64,000 nucleotides of DNA from Thauera propionica (GTDB lineage: Bacteria; Pseudomonadota; Gammaproteobacteria; Burkholderiales; Rhodocyclaceae), in assembly GCF_002245655.1 (NCBI RefSeq), contig NZ_NOIH01000003.1, forward strand, positions 1 to 64,000, in the 5' to 3' direction. Shown one piece after another: positions 22,837-32,275 of this stretch. A program made the translations under genes and the position numbers. Within the stretch, counting starts at the first letter, position 1. The number at the start of each line of letters is the position of its first letter. Below the pieces are notes generated by a model. The model was not told the DNA's origin. It saw only the letters and a list, made by a program, of their open reading frames with translations, and made no database searches.

Positions 22837-23871
22837 TCAGGCCACCAGTTTCCAGGACACGCTCTCGCCGGCACGCAGCGGCACCAGCGGATCATCTCCC
22901 AGGTAAGGGTAGCTTGCCGGCACAGTCCACGACTCCTTGCGCAGCGTGATCGTGTCCGCGTTGGGCGCGAGACCGTAGAAAGCCGGCCCGTTCAGGCTCG
23001 CAAAGGCCTCGAGCTTGTCGAGCACACCCGCGGCCTCGAACACCTCGGCGTAGAGCTCGATGCCGGCATGGGCGGTATAGCAGCCTGCACAGCCACAGGC
23101 GTTCTCCTTGGTGCTGCGGGCGTGCGGCGCGGAGTCCGTACCAAGGAAGAAGCGCGCGTTGCCTGAAGTGACCGCCGCCACCAGCGCCTCGCGATGCGTC
23201 TCGCGCTTGAGCACCGGCAGACAGTAATGATGTGGACGGATGCCACCCTGGAAGATGGCGTTCCGGTTCAGCAGCAGATGGTGCGCCGTCACCGTCGCGG
23301 CCACATGCGCCCCGGCGGCGCGCACGAACTGCGCCGCCTCGGCCGTCGTGATGTGTTCGAAGACCACCTTGAGCCCCGGAAAGCGCCGGACCAGCGGCGA
23401 CAGCGTACGCTCGATGAAGACACGCTCACGGTCGAAAACGTCGACCTCTGCGCCGGTCGCCTCGCCATGCACGCACAGCACGAGCCCGAGCTTCTCCATG
23501 CGCTCGAGCACCGGATAGATCTTGTCGATGGCCGTCACGCCGGCATCGGAATTGGTCGTTGCACCAGCTGGGTAAAGCTTGGCGGCCACGATACGGCCCG
23601 TCTGGACCGCGCGATCGATTTCGTCCGGCGACAGGTTGTCGGTGAGATAGAGACTCATCAGCGGATCGAAGCGCGTCCCCGGCACTGCAGCGAGGATACG
23701 CTCCCGGTAGGCAAGCGCCTGCGCAGTGGTCGTCACCGGCGGCTTCAGGTTCGGCATGATCAACGCACGTCCGAAACGGGCTGCAGTATGCGGTACCACG
23801 GTGGCCAGCGCAGCATCGTCGCGAACGTGAAGATGCCAGTCGTCGGGGCGGACGAGGGTGATCGATTGCAT
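22837..23871 (-). CDS. pyrC: dihydroorotase PyrC
   Basis: PyrC cyclises N-carbamoyl-aspartate to dihydroorotate in pyrimidine synthesis. The 344-residue product is the class II type. It has the metal motif HLH in [10 protein letters not shown], the carbamylated lysine in [16 protein letters not shown], further ligands in VHGEAT and FEHITT, and the aspartate in LGTDSAPH. The ATG giving [11 protein letters not shown] is the family start. It is followed closely by a lipoprotein gene. Confidence 0.97.
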   Translation of the reverse strand: MQSITLVRPDDWHLHVRDDAALATVVPHTAARFGRALIMPNLKPPVTTTAQALAYRERILAAVPGTRFDPLMSLYLTDNLSPDEIDRAVQTGRIVAAKLYPAGATTNSDAGVTAIDKIYPVLERMEKLGLVLCVHGEATGAEVDVFDRERVFIERTLSPLVRRFPGLKVVFEHITTAEAAQFVRAAGAHVAATVTAHHLLLNRNAIFQGGIRPHHYCLPVLKRETHREALVAAVTSGNARFFLGTDSAPHARSTKENACGCAGCYTAHAGIELYAEVFEAAGVLDKLEAFASLNGPAFYGLAPNADTITLRKESWTVPASYPYLGDDPLVPLRAGESVSWKLVA

Positions 23872-23920
23872 GGTGCTTATCCTTGAGCCAAGGTCGTGAT
23901 TATAGGCGGTCGAAAGCCCT

Positions 23921-24796
23921 TCAGCGTGGCTCGCGCAACTCGAGCGCGCGCGCATACAGCAGGTTCTTCGGCGCGCCGGTGATCTCCGCGGCAAGCTTTG
24001 CGGCGCCCTTCAGCGGCAGTGCCTCGAGCAGCAGCCCGAGGATGCGTTCGGTTTCAGCATCGAGCCCCTGGACCACGGGGGCGCCGCCCAGCACCAGGAC
24101 GAACTCACCGCGACCACGATTGGGGTCGCCGGCGAACCACTCGGTCGTCTCGCCCAGTGGCATGCGCACGATCTGCTCGTGCAGCTTGGTGATCTCGCGC
24201 GCGATCAGCAGTTCGCGCTCGCCGCCGAACACGGCTGCCATGTCCGCCACGCACTCGACGATACGGTGCGGCGCCTCGTAGAACACCATCGTGTCCTGCT
24301 CGTCGCACAGCGCCTGCAGGGCCGCGACGCGGGCGGCCGATTTCGGCGGCAGGAAGCCCACGAAACGAAACCCACCTTCGGCAAAGCCGGATACCGACAG
24401 CGCGGCCACCGCCGCGCACGGTCCCGGCACGGGCACGACCGGATGTCCTGCCGCACGAACCCGCGCCACCAACTTGGCACCGGGGTCGGAGACGGCGGGT
24501 GTTCCCGCATCGGTGATGAGCGCCACCTGCTGCCCCGATTCGAGCAATGCGATCAGCCGTCCGGCCGCCTCCTGCTCGTTGTGCTGATGCACCGCCAGCA
24601 TTCGCGTCGTGATTCCGAAGGCATCGAGCAGGCGCTGGCTATGCCGGGTATCCTCCGCCGCCACGACGTCGACCGCGGCCAGAACGGACAGCGCACGAAC
24701 GCCAATGTCATTCATGTTTCCGAGCGGTGTCGCCACCACATATAATGACGATGTACTTGCCAGTGGATTCTGCAGCAGGGAAATGGATGGAGTCAT
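23921..24796 (-). CDS. rsmI: 16S rRNA 2'-O-ribose C1402 methyltransferase RsmI
   Basis: RsmI methylates the ribose of C1402 in 16S rRNA, partnering RsmH. It has the tetrapyrrole-methylase fold: [55 protein letters not shown] and [16 protein letters not shown]. Starting at the [14 protein letters not shown] it is 291 residues. A longer start at 24850 would overlap the divergent yraN gene. Its head-to-head arrangement with yraN-diaA-dolP matches E. coli yraL-yraN. Confidence 0.95.
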   Translation of the reverse strand: MTPSISLLQNPLASTSSLYVVATPLGNMNDIGVRALSVLAAVDVVAAEDTRHSQRLLDAFGITTRMLAVHQHNEQEAAGRLIALLESGQQVALITDAGTPAVSDPGAKLVARVRAAGHPVVPVPGPCAAVAALSVSGFAEGGFRFVGFLPPKSAARVAALQALCDEQDTMVFYEAPHRIVECVADMAAVFGGERELLIAREITKLHEQIVRMPLGETTEWFAGDPNRGRGEFVLVLGGAPVVQGLDAETERILGLLLEALPLKGAAKLAAEITGAPKNLLYARALELREPR

Positions 24797-24840
24797 GTCG
24801 TCAGTTGGCACGCCGGGCGGCGCAAGGAGGAAAAACAGGA

Positions 24841-25272
24841 ATGGCAGCACGTCAACGCGCCACCGGCGCAGCCCGGAGTCCGGACCGCGACATTGTCGAC
24901 GCCCGGCCGACCCGCGCGCAAGCGCAGGGACAACTCGCCGAGGACCTGGCCGCCCGCCACCTCACCGCCAACGGCCTGCACCTCATCGCCCGCAACGTGC
25001 ACTGCCGCGGCGGCGAGGTCGACCTGATCTGCCTCGACCGCAACTGCGTGGTGTTCGTCGAGGTCCGCCTGCGCACCAATGCCCGCTTCGGTGGTGCAGC
25101 CGCCAGCATCACCGCGAGCAAACGCCGGCGTGTGCAGCTGGCGGCACAGTGGTGGCTCGCCGGCCAGGGAAGGCGCTTCCAGGGCGCGGCGTGCCGATTT
25201 GACGCCGTGCTGCTCGACCGCCCGGACGAAGCGCACATCATCTGGTTACGTGGCGCCTTCGATGCCGGATGA
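24841..25272 (+). CDS. YraN family (UPF0102) endonuclease-like protein
   Basis: The 143-residue protein has the YraN/UPF0102 core: [37 protein letters not shown] followed by VVFVEVRLR. The E-V-D...V-E-V-R pattern is a PD-(D/E)XK-nuclease-like active site, with Arg at the usual Lys position as is common in this family. The cellular role is not established. AAGGAGG lies upstream of the ATG; a start further upstream would overlap rsmI. It leads the three-gene run yraN-diaA-dolP. Confidence 0.88.
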   Translation: MAARQRATGAARSPDRDIVDARPTRAQAQGQLAEDLAARHLTANGLHLIARNVHCRGGEVDLICLDRNCVVFVEVRLRTNARFGGAAASITASKRRRVQLAAQWWLAGQGRRFQGAACRFDAVLLDRPDEAHIIWLRGAFDAG

Positions 25273-25316
25273 AGGTGCGTGCTAGACTTTTGCGTCCATC
25301 GAATGACGAACGCGAA

Positions 25317-25910
25317 ATGGATCTCATCGAGCGCATCTCCCGACAGTTCCAGGACAACACGCGCACCACGCTCGACGCCCTCGAGATGCTCGCCGCCCCG
25401 ATCGCCGGCGCCATCGAGGTCATGACGTCGAGCCTGCTCGACAATGGCAAGATCCTCGTCTGCGGCGGCAGCGGCTCGTCCGGCGACGCCCGCCGTTTCG
25501 CCGCGCAACTGGTCAACGGTTTCGAACTGGAGCGCCCCTCTCTGGCCGCCTTCGCGCTCAGCGCCGACGCCTCCACGCTGGCCCCGATCGCGGGCGACCC
25601 GAGTCCGGCAGCGCTTTTCTCGCGCCAGATCCTCGCACTGGGCCAGCCCGGCGACGTTCTCCTCACCTTATCGACCAGCGGCGACTCCTCGCGCATCGTC
25701 GACGCGATCCGGGCCGCGCAGGAACGGGACATGCGCATCATCGCGCTGACCGGCATCGAAGGCGGCACGGTGGCCGAACTTCTCGGCCCGGACGATATCC
25801 ATCTGTGCGCCCCCGCCGATCGCACCGCCCGCATTCAGGAGCTGCATTTGCTCATCCTGCATTGCCTGTGCGACGGTATCGACTGTTTACTACTCGGAGT
25901 GGAAGACTGA
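25317..25910 (+). CDS. diaA: DiaA/GmhA-like SIS-domain protein
   Basis: The 197-residue SIS-domain protein resembles both sedoheptulose-7-phosphate isomerase GmhA and the DnaA-binding replication regulator DiaA. The loop is VCGGSGSSGDARRFAAQ; LSTSGDSS and RIQELHLLILHCLCD are typical. Of the four GmhA zinc ligands, His61 and Glu65 are Arg60 and Gln64 here, while Gln174 and His182 remain. Isomerase activity is therefore doubtful. Context (between yraN and dolP, as in E. coli) favours a DiaA-type role. The start is MDLIERISRQFQD; its TGA overlaps the next ATG by one base. Confidence 0.85.
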   Translation: MDLIERISRQFQDNTRTTLDALEMLAAPIAGAIEVMTSSLLDNGKILVCGGSGSSGDARRFAAQLVNGFELERPSLAAFALSADASTLAPIAGDPSPAALFSRQILALGQPGDVLLTLSTSGDSSRIVDAIRAAQERDMRIIALTGIEGGTVAELLGPDDIHLCAPADRTARIQELHLLILHCLCDGIDCLLLGVED

Positions 25911-26575
25911 TGCCCAACGCCCCTCACATCGCCAGCTATTCCGCACAGCCCTTGCAGGGCCGCCGCCGGCTCGTCCTAGGCCTGCTGGCTGCAGGCAGCC
26001 TGCCTCTGCTTCAGGGCTGCTTCCCGGTCGTCGCCACCGGCGTCGGCGCGGGTGCCGCCATGATTTCCGACCGGCGCACCAGCGGCGCCTACGTCGAGGA
26101 CGAAGGCATCGAATGGAAGGTCGCCAGCCGTATCCGCGAACGTTTCGGCGATAGCGTTCACATCAACGTCACGTCCTACAACCGCAACGTGCTGCTGACC
26201 GGCGAGGCGCCGAACGAGACAGTGCGCGGCGAACTCGAACGCATCGTCGCCGGTGTCGAGCACGTGCGCGGCGTCATCAATGAAGTCGTGGTCGGACCCA
26301 ATTCGTCCCTGACCGCACGCGGCAACGACGCCTTGATCACCTCCAACGTCAAGGCCCGCTTTGTCGACGCGCAGCGTTTCTCCCCGCACAACGTCAAGGT
26401 CGTGACCGAAGCCAACGTCGTCTTCCTGCTCGGCATCGTCACCCGCGCCGAAGCCGACGCCGCAGCCGAGGTGGCCCGCACCAGCAAGGCCGTACGCAAG
26501 GTGGTGCGCGTGTTCGAATACATCAGCGAGGAAGAGGCGCGCCGCCTCGACAACCCGACCGGCGCGCGCAAATAG
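25910..26575 (+). CDS. dolP: BON-domain outer membrane lipoprotein (DolP/YraP-like)
   Basis: The 221-residue product has a lipoprotein signal ending at LLQGC (Cys near residue 37), then two BON domains: about 64-130 (VASRIRERFGDSVHINVTSYNRNVLLTGEA) and 140-205 (ITSNVKARFVDAQRFSPHNVKVVTEANVVFLLG). DolP binds anionic phospholipid and supports outer-membrane integrity in E. coli. The N-terminus before the hydrophobic stretch is unusually long (about 20 residues). It overlaps diaA by one base and faces mpl six bases away. Confidence 0.9.
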   Translation: MPNAPHIASYSAQPLQGRRRLVLGLLAAGSLPLLQGCFPVVATGVGAGAAMISDRRTSGAYVEDEGIEWKVASRIRERFGDSVHINVTSYNRNVLLTGEAPNETVRGELERIVAGVEHVRGVINEVVVGPNSSLTARGNDALITSNVKARFVDAQRFSPHNVKVVTEANVVFLLGIVTRAEADAAAEVARTSKAVRKVVRVFEYISEEEARRLDNPTGARK

Positions 26576-26581
26576 GCGGTT

Positions 26582-27934
26582 TCAGTCCGCTGCGGAGAGT
26601 GCATCGAGCAGTTTCTGATGCACGCCACCGAAACCACCGTTGCTCATCACCAGCACGTGGTCGCCCGGCTGCACCGCGGCGACCACGTCGGCCACCAGCT
26701 GCTCCAGCGCCTCATAGGTCCGGGCGCGCTCACCCAGCGGCGACAATGCATCCGCCGCATCCCAGCCCAGATTGTTCGCGTAGCAATACACCTGATCGGC
26801 TTCGGCCAGACTGCCCGGCAGTTGCGCCTTCATCACGCCGAGTTTCATCGTATTCGAGCGCGGCTCGAGCACGGCCAGGATGCGCCCCCGCGGCTCTCGC
26901 CGACGCAGGCCGCCGACGGTCAGCGCGATCGCCGTCGGATGATGGGCAAAGTCATCGTAGACCCGCACACCCCGCTTGACACCGCGCAGCTCCAGCCGGC
27001 GCTTGATGCCCTTGAAACGCGCAAGGCTGGCGATGGCCTGCGCCGGCGTGACCCCGACATGCCGCGCCGCCGCGATTGCTGCCAGGGCGTTCTCGCGGTT
27101 GTGACTGCCCGCCAGCGGCATGATGACCCGCCCCTGCTCCACGCCGCCCAAGCTGAACACGGCCTCGGCCTCGGACACCCCTGTCTCGACCGTCCACTGC
27201 GCCGGATCGTTGAACCACTCCAGCTCCGACCAGCAGCCGCGGTCGATCACGCGCTTCAGACTATCCTCGCGCGCATTGGCGACCACCCGCCCCATCGCCG
27301 GGATCGTACGCACGAGATGGTGGAACTGGGTCTCGATGGCACCCAGGTCGGCAAAGATGTCGGCATGGTCGAACTCGAGGTTGTTCAGGATGGCCGTGCG
27401 CGGCCGGTAGTGCACGAACTTGGACCGCTTGTCGCAGAAGGCCGTGTCGTATTCGTCAGCCTCGATCACGAAGAAAGGCGACTCGGTCAGCCGCGCCGAG
27501 AGACCGAAGTTCTGCGGCACGCCGCCGACCAGGAAGCCTGGATTCAATCCGGCGTCCTCCAGCATCCATGCCAGCAAGGAGGTCGTCGTCGTCTTGCCGT
27601 GCGTGCCAGCCACCGCCAGCACCCAGCGCCCGGCCAGCACATGCTCGGCCAACCACTGCGGCCCGGAAACATAATTCAGACCGCGATCGAGGATCGCCTC
27701 GAGCAGCGGGTTGCCACGCGACACTGCATTGCCGACGACGAACACGTCAGGCGCCAGCTCGAGCTGCGACGGATCGTAACCCTCTATCAGGCGGATGCCC
27801 TGCTCCTCGAGTTGGGTGCTCATCGGCGGATAGACATTGGCGTCGCAGCCGGTGACGGTGTGGCCCGCCGCGCGCGCAAGCAGCGCCACGCCGCCCATGA
27901 AGGTGCCGCAGATACCTATGATGTGGATGTGCAT
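26582..27934 (-). CDS. mpl: murein tripeptide ligase Mpl
   Basis: Mpl recycles cell-wall peptide by attaching L-Ala-gamma-D-Glu-meso-DAP to UDP-MurNAc. The 450-residue protein begins MHIHIIGICGTFMGGVALLARAAGH and carries the Mur ligase ATP loop [31 protein letters not shown] and YDDFAHHPTAI. The CGTFMGG and DKRSKF motifs separate Mpl from MurC. The ATG chosen is the family N-terminus. It is separate from the dcw cluster and divergent from the next gene. Confidence 0.96.
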   Translation of the reverse strand: MHIHIIGICGTFMGGVALLARAAGHTVTGCDANVYPPMSTQLEEQGIRLIEGYDPSQLELAPDVFVVGNAVSRGNPLLEAILDRGLNYVSGPQWLAEHVLAGRWVLAVAGTHGKTTTTSLLAWMLEDAGLNPGFLVGGVPQNFGLSARLTESPFFVIEADEYDTAFCDKRSKFVHYRPRTAILNNLEFDHADIFADLGAIETQFHHLVRTIPAMGRVVANAREDSLKRVIDRGCWSELEWFNDPAQWTVETGVSEAEAVFSLGGVEQGRVIMPLAGSHNRENALAAIAAARHVGVTPAQAIASLARFKGIKRRLELRGVKRGVRVYDDFAHHPTAIALTVGGLRRREPRGRILAVLEPRSNTMKLGVMKAQLPGSLAEADQVYCYANNLGWDAADALSPLGERARTYEALEQLVADVVAAVQPGDHVLVMSNGGFGGVHQKLLDALSAAD

Positions 27935-28014
27935 GGGGGAGAAGCTCCGAGAGGCCGTCATCCGGATGAAACCGGCCCGTGTAGAATTGGGCGGCATTCT
28001 ACCCGACCCCCATC

Positions 28015-28629
28015 ATGCACTCACACGCCCCCCACAGCGGCACCCTGCGGCGCGAGATCGCCGCCCTGGCTGCCCGCATGATGGCCGAAGACGGCATCAG
28101 CGACTTCGGCTTCGCCAAACGCAAGGCAGCCAAGCAGCTGGGCGCAAGCGACTCCGACGCCCTGCCCAACAATGCCGAGATCGAGGCCGAGTTGCGCGCG
28201 TGGCAGGCCCTGTACCAGGATGAGGAGCAACCCGAGCGCCTGTATGAGATGCGCAGCGCCGCGGTCGAAGTGATGCGCCTGCTGGCCGATTTCCGCCCTT
28301 ACCTTACGGGCGGCGCCCTAGACGGCACAGCGGGCCGCTACTCGGAACTGGAGATCGAACTCTTCCCCGAGAGTGCCAAGGAGGTCGAGATCTTCTTCCT
28401 CAACCAGGATTTCCACTACGAGCATCGCGAGCCCCGGCGGCCCGCGCCCAACACGCCCGAAGCCATCCTGAGCTTCGACTGGGACGATGTGCCAGTCCGC
28501 CTGTCGATCTACCCGGCAGGCGCCGAGCGCAGCGGCCGCCGCGGTCAGGAGCGTGCCCGCCTGGCGCAGGTCGAAGCCTTGCTGGCCAGCTCGAGTCTGG
28601 ACCAGCAACCCAGCCCCTCCGGCGAATGA
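28015..28629 (+). CDS. conserved hypothetical protein, possible nucleotidyltransferase fold
   Basis: The product has 204 residues. The N-terminal half is helical (LRREIAALAARMMAEDGISDFGFAKRKAAKQLG). The C-terminal half contains YLTGGALDGTAGRYSELEIELFPESAKEVEIFFLNQDFHYEH, whose G-G-x(5)-G...S/E-x-E-x-E-L pattern is reminiscent of a polymerase-beta-type nucleotidyltransferase loop and acidic pair. I cannot confirm this. No signal peptide or membrane segment is seen. It is divergent from mpl (80 bases apart), and a thioredoxin gene follows with its ribosome-binding site overlapping this stop. Confidence 0.7.
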   Translation: MHSHAPHSGTLRREIAALAARMMAEDGISDFGFAKRKAAKQLGASDSDALPNNAEIEAELRAWQALYQDEEQPERLYEMRSAAVEVMRLLADFRPYLTGGALDGTAGRYSELEIELFPESAKEVEIFFLNQDFHYEHREPRRPAPNTPEAILSFDWDDVPVRLSIYPAGAERSGRRGQERARLAQVEALLASSSLDQQPSPSGE

Positions 28630-28640
28630 AGGACGCAGCC

Positions 28641-29192
28641 ATGAACCGAAACCTGCAAACCGCACTGATCCTCGTCGTCGCCCTGCTCGCGGGCATCGGC
28701 GGTTACTTCGCCAATCGCGGCGGCCAGTCCGAGCCGGGCACGCAAACCCGCGAGATATCGACCGAGACGGTCAACGCCCTGCTGGCCTTGAACCTGCCCG
28801 ATACCCATGGCCACGTGCAAGCCCTCGAACAATGGCGCGGCAAGGTCATAGTCGCCAACTTCTGGGCCACCTGGTGCCCGCCATGTCGCAAGGAGATCCC
28901 GGACTTCGCTGCCGCCAGTCAGGCGCTTGCAGACCAGCCGGTGCAATTCGTCGGCATCAGCATCGACAGTCTGGAGAAGGTGCAGACCTTCGACGAAGAG
29001 TTCAAGGTGCCCTACCCCCTGCTGATCGCCGGCCCCGAAGTCCTCACGCTGGCGGCCGGCTTCGGCAACGACGCCCGCGCCCTGCCCTTCACGGTCATCA
29101 TCGATCGCGACGGCAAAGCCCGTCACATCAAGCTCGGCACCTTGAACCGGGAGGAACTCGAGGGCAGAATCCGCGCACTGCTCGCCCTCTGA
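28641..29192 (+). CDS. TlpA/ResA-like periplasmic thioredoxin
   Basis: The 183-residue membrane-anchored thiol-disulfide oxidoreductase has an N-terminal helix (LQTALILVVALLAGIGGYFAN) and a periplasmic thioredoxin fold with active site WCPPC in NFWATWCPPCRKEIPDF. The cis-Pro region is ALPFTVIIDRDG. Such proteins reduce cysteines of apocytochromes or copper chaperones, and the substrate here is unknown. The ATG at 28641 has AAGGA seven bases upstream; an ATG at 28626 overlapping the previous stop is less well placed. Confidence 0.9.
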   Translation: MNRNLQTALILVVALLAGIGGYFANRGGQSEPGTQTREISTETVNALLALNLPDTHGHVQALEQWRGKVIVANFWATWCPPCRKEIPDFAAASQALADQPVQFVGISIDSLEKVQTFDEEFKVPYPLLIAGPEVLTLAAGFGNDARALPFTVIIDRDGKARHIKLGTLNREELEGRIRALLAL

Positions 29193-29550
29193 GGCTGACT
29201 CCGCAATAGCCGCAACTGGACAAGTTGACGGGAATTACGGCAAACTCGCCGCCATGAAGCGTACATCACGCAGCCAAAAGGCTGAGTGGCGACGCGGCGG
29301 GAGTCACGTTTCGCCCACTCGCACCAGCGTTTTTGGCCATCGACCGAGCCTGGCAACAAGCCACCGCAGGGGGCTTGCCGTGGGCTTTTCGCTGCTTCCG
29401 ACCGTCATCGGCCGCCAGCCTGGTCATTTCCAGAACCCGCCGCGCGCAACATCGCGCCATCCCAACGCCCGTTCGCGGCACCCAGAAAATTAATCCACCA
29501 CTGCCGTCGGCCGCCCTGTCAGGCGAGGCCGCTCGGTCCGGAGAACTAGC
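29193..29550 (+). other. 358-base gap before accB, probable promoter and leader
   Basis: I see no convincing gene. Short frames here have arginine/serine-rich, non-conserved translations. CAAGCC (29357-29362) and GGCTTG (29372-29377) can form a short hairpin. TTGACG near 29225 looks like a -35 but has no matching -10. The length suits a promoter and untranslated leader for accBC, whose expression is autoregulated in other bacteria. Confidence 0.4.
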
Positions 29551-30000
<450 letters not shown>

Positions 30001-30007
30001 TCGCGCC

Positions 30008-31366
30008 ATGTTCGAGAAGATCCTCATCGCCAACCGCGGAGAGATCGCACTCCGCATCCTGCGGGCGTGCCGCGAACTGGGCATCAAGACCGTCGCGGTG
30101 CATTCCGAGGCGGACACCGAGGCCAAGTACGTACGCCTGGCCGACGAGTCCGTGTGCATCGGCCCCGCCTCCTCCACGCTCAGCTACCTCAATGTCCCGG
30201 CCATCATCTCCGCAGCGGAAGTGACCGATGCCGAGGCGATCCACCCCGGCTACGGCTTCCTGTCGGAGAACGCCGACTTCGCCGAGCGCGTCGAGCAGTC
30301 GGGCTTCGTCTTCATCGGCCCACGCCCCGATACCATCCGCCTGATGGGCGACAAGGTGTCGGCCAAGGATGCGATGAAAGCCGCCGGCGTGCCCTGCGTG
30401 CCGGGCTCCGACGGCGCACTGCCCGAGGACCCGAAGGAAATCGTCAAGATCGCGCGCGCCATCGGCTATCCGGTGATCATCAAGGCGGCGGGCGGCGGCG
30501 GCGGGCGCGGCATGCGCGTGGTGCACACCGAGGCCGCGCTGCTCAACGCCGTCACCACCACCCGCGCCGAAGCCCAGGCGGCATTCGGCAACCCCGTGGT
30601 GTACATGGAAAAGTTCCTCGAGAACCCACGCCACGTCGAGATCCAGGTGCTGGCCGACCAGCACGGCAATGCCGTCTATCTGGGCGAGCGCGACTGCTCG
30701 ATGCAGCGCCGCCACCAGAAGGTCATCGAGGAAGCGCCCGCGCCCGGCATTGATCGCAAGCTGATCGCCAAAGTCGGCGAGCGCTGCGCCGAAGCCTGCC
30801 GCAAGATCGGCTATCGCGGCGCAGGCACCTTCGAGTTCCTGTTCGAGAACGACGAGTTCTACTTCATCGAAATGAACACCCGTCTGCAGGTCGAGCACCC
30901 GGTGACCGAGTTCATCACCGGCGTCGACCTGGTGCAGGCGCAGGTGCGCGTCGCTGCCGGCGAGAAGCTGTGGTTCCGCCAGCGCGACATCGAGTTCCGC
31001 GGCCATGCCATCGAATGCCGCATCAATGCCGAGGACCCGTTCAAGTTCACGCCGTCGCCCGGCCGCATCAGCAACTGGCACACGCCCGGCGGCCCCGGCG
31101 TGCGGGTCGATTCGCACGTGTACAACGGCTACACCGTGCCGCCGCATTACGACTCGATGATCGGCAAGCTCATCACTTACGGCGACACCCGCGACCAGGC
31201 CATCCGTCGCATGCGCATCGCACTGTCGGAAATGATGGTCGAGGGCATCAAGACCAACGTCCCGCTGCACCAGACGCTGATGCTCGACCCGCGCTTCATC
31301 GAAGGCGGCACCAGCATCCACTACCTGGAGCACAAGCTGGCCGACCGCAACGAAGTGAAGGGCTGA
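30008..31366 (+). CDS. accC: biotin carboxylase subunit of acetyl-CoA carboxylase
   Basis: AccC carboxylates the biotin of AccB using ATP and bicarbonate. The 452-residue ATP-grasp enzyme starts [25 protein letters not shown]. It has the glycine loop [12 protein letters not shown] near residue 160, [17 protein letters not shown], and the metal and catalytic region [16 protein letters not shown]. It sits in the usual accB-accC-prmA order. Confidence 0.98.
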   Translation: MFEKILIANRGEIALRILRACRELGIKTVAVHSEADTEAKYVRLADESVCIGPASSTLSYLNVPAIISAAEVTDAEAIHPGYGFLSENADFAERVEQSGFVFIGPRPDTIRLMGDKVSAKDAMKAAGVPCVPGSDGALPEDPKEIVKIARAIGYPVIIKAAGGGGGRGMRVVHTEAALLNAVTTTRAEAQAAFGNPVVYMEKFLENPRHVEIQVLADQHGNAVYLGERDCSMQRRHQKVIEEAPAPGIDRKLIAKVGERCAEACRKIGYRGAGTFEFLFENDEFYFIEMNTRLQVEHPVTEFITGVDLVQAQVRVAAGEKLWFRQRDIEFRGHAIECRINAEDPFKFTPSPGRISNWHTPGGPGVRVDSHVYNGYTVPPHYDSMIGKLITYGDTRDQAIRRMRIALSEMMVEGIKTNVPLHQTLMLDPRFIEGGTSIHYLEHKLADRNEVKG

Positions 31367-31372
31367 GCACCG

Positions 31373-32275
31373 ATGTGGATCTCGGTCACACTGCAGGCTG
31401 ACGCGGCAAAGGCCGAAGCGCTGTCCGACGCCCTGATGGAGGCCGGCGCACTGTCGGTGTCCATCGAGGATGCCGACGCCGGCACCGAGGCGGAGACGCC
31501 CCAATTCGGCGAGCCCGGCCACCTGCCGACCGCGCTGTGGGACCACAGCCGCGTCATCGCGCTGGTGGACGGCGACACCGACGATGCCGCCCTCGCCGCC
31601 CTGCTCACCGAAGCGTCGAAGGCCGCTGGCTTCACCGTCGTGCCACCCTACACCACCGAACAGGTCGCCGAGCAGAACTGGGTGCAACTCACGCAAAGCC
31701 AGTTCGATCCGATCCGCATCACCGACCGGCTGTGGATAGTGCCGTCGTGGCACGAGGCGCCCGATCCGGCGGCGATCAACATCGAGCTCGACCCGGGCAT
31801 GGCCTTCGGTACCGGCTCGCACCCGACCACCCGGCTGTGCCTCGAATGGCTGTGTGACAGCATCACACCCGGTTGCAGCGTGCTCGACTACGGCTGCGGC
31901 TCGGGCATCCTCGCCATCGCGGCAGCCAAGCTGGGCGCGGGCGACGTGCTTGGCGTCGATATCGACGAGAAGGCAGTCGAGGCCGCACGCGACAACGCCG
32001 AACGCAACGCCACGACGATTCGCCTGCAGCACTCGGGCACGCCGGTCGGCGACACCTTCGATGTCGTGGTCGCCAACATCCTGACCAACCCCTTGTGCGT
32101 ACTGGCTCCCGCCATTGCCGCGCGCGTTGCGCCGGGAGGCAAGGTGGCGCTGTCGGGCGTGCTCGAAACCCAAGCCGAGCAGGTCATCGAAGCCTGGGCG
32201 CCCTTCATCGCGCTGCAGGTCGGCGCCACGCACGAAGGCTGGATCCGACTCGAGGGGCAACGCCCCGTCGCATGA
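31373..32275 (+). CDS. prmA: ribosomal protein L11 methyltransferase PrmA
   Basis: PrmA trimethylates ribosomal protein L11. The 300-residue protein begins MWISVTLQADAAKAEALSDALMEAGALSVSIED (substrate domain). It has the SAM site DPGMAFGTGSHPTTRLCLEWL and LDYGCGSGILAIAAAKLGAGDVLGVDID, plus the catalytic-type NILTNPL. It follows accC by six bases and overlaps the next gene (ATGA). Confidence 0.97.
   Translation: MWISVTLQADAAKAEALSDALMEAGALSVSIEDADAGTEAETPQFGEPGHLPTALWDHSRVIALVDGDTDDAALAALLTEASKAAGFTVVPPYTTEQVAEQNWVQLTQSQFDPIRITDRLWIVPSWHEAPDPAAINIELDPGMAFGTGSHPTTRLCLEWLCDSITPGCSVLDYGCGSGILAIAAAKLGAGDVLGVDIDEKAVEAARDNAERNATTIRLQHSGTPVGDTFDVVVANILTNPLCVLAPAIAARVAPGGKVALSGVLETQAEQVIEAWAPFIALQVGATHEGWIRLEGQRPVA

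Noticed and set aside
29225-29253. TTGACG as a promoter for accB
   Set aside because: No -10-like hexamer at 16-18 bp spacing.
29254-29493. 79-codon frame upstream of accB
   Set aside because: Basic, serine-rich, low-complexity translation with no ribosome-binding site or recognisable family.
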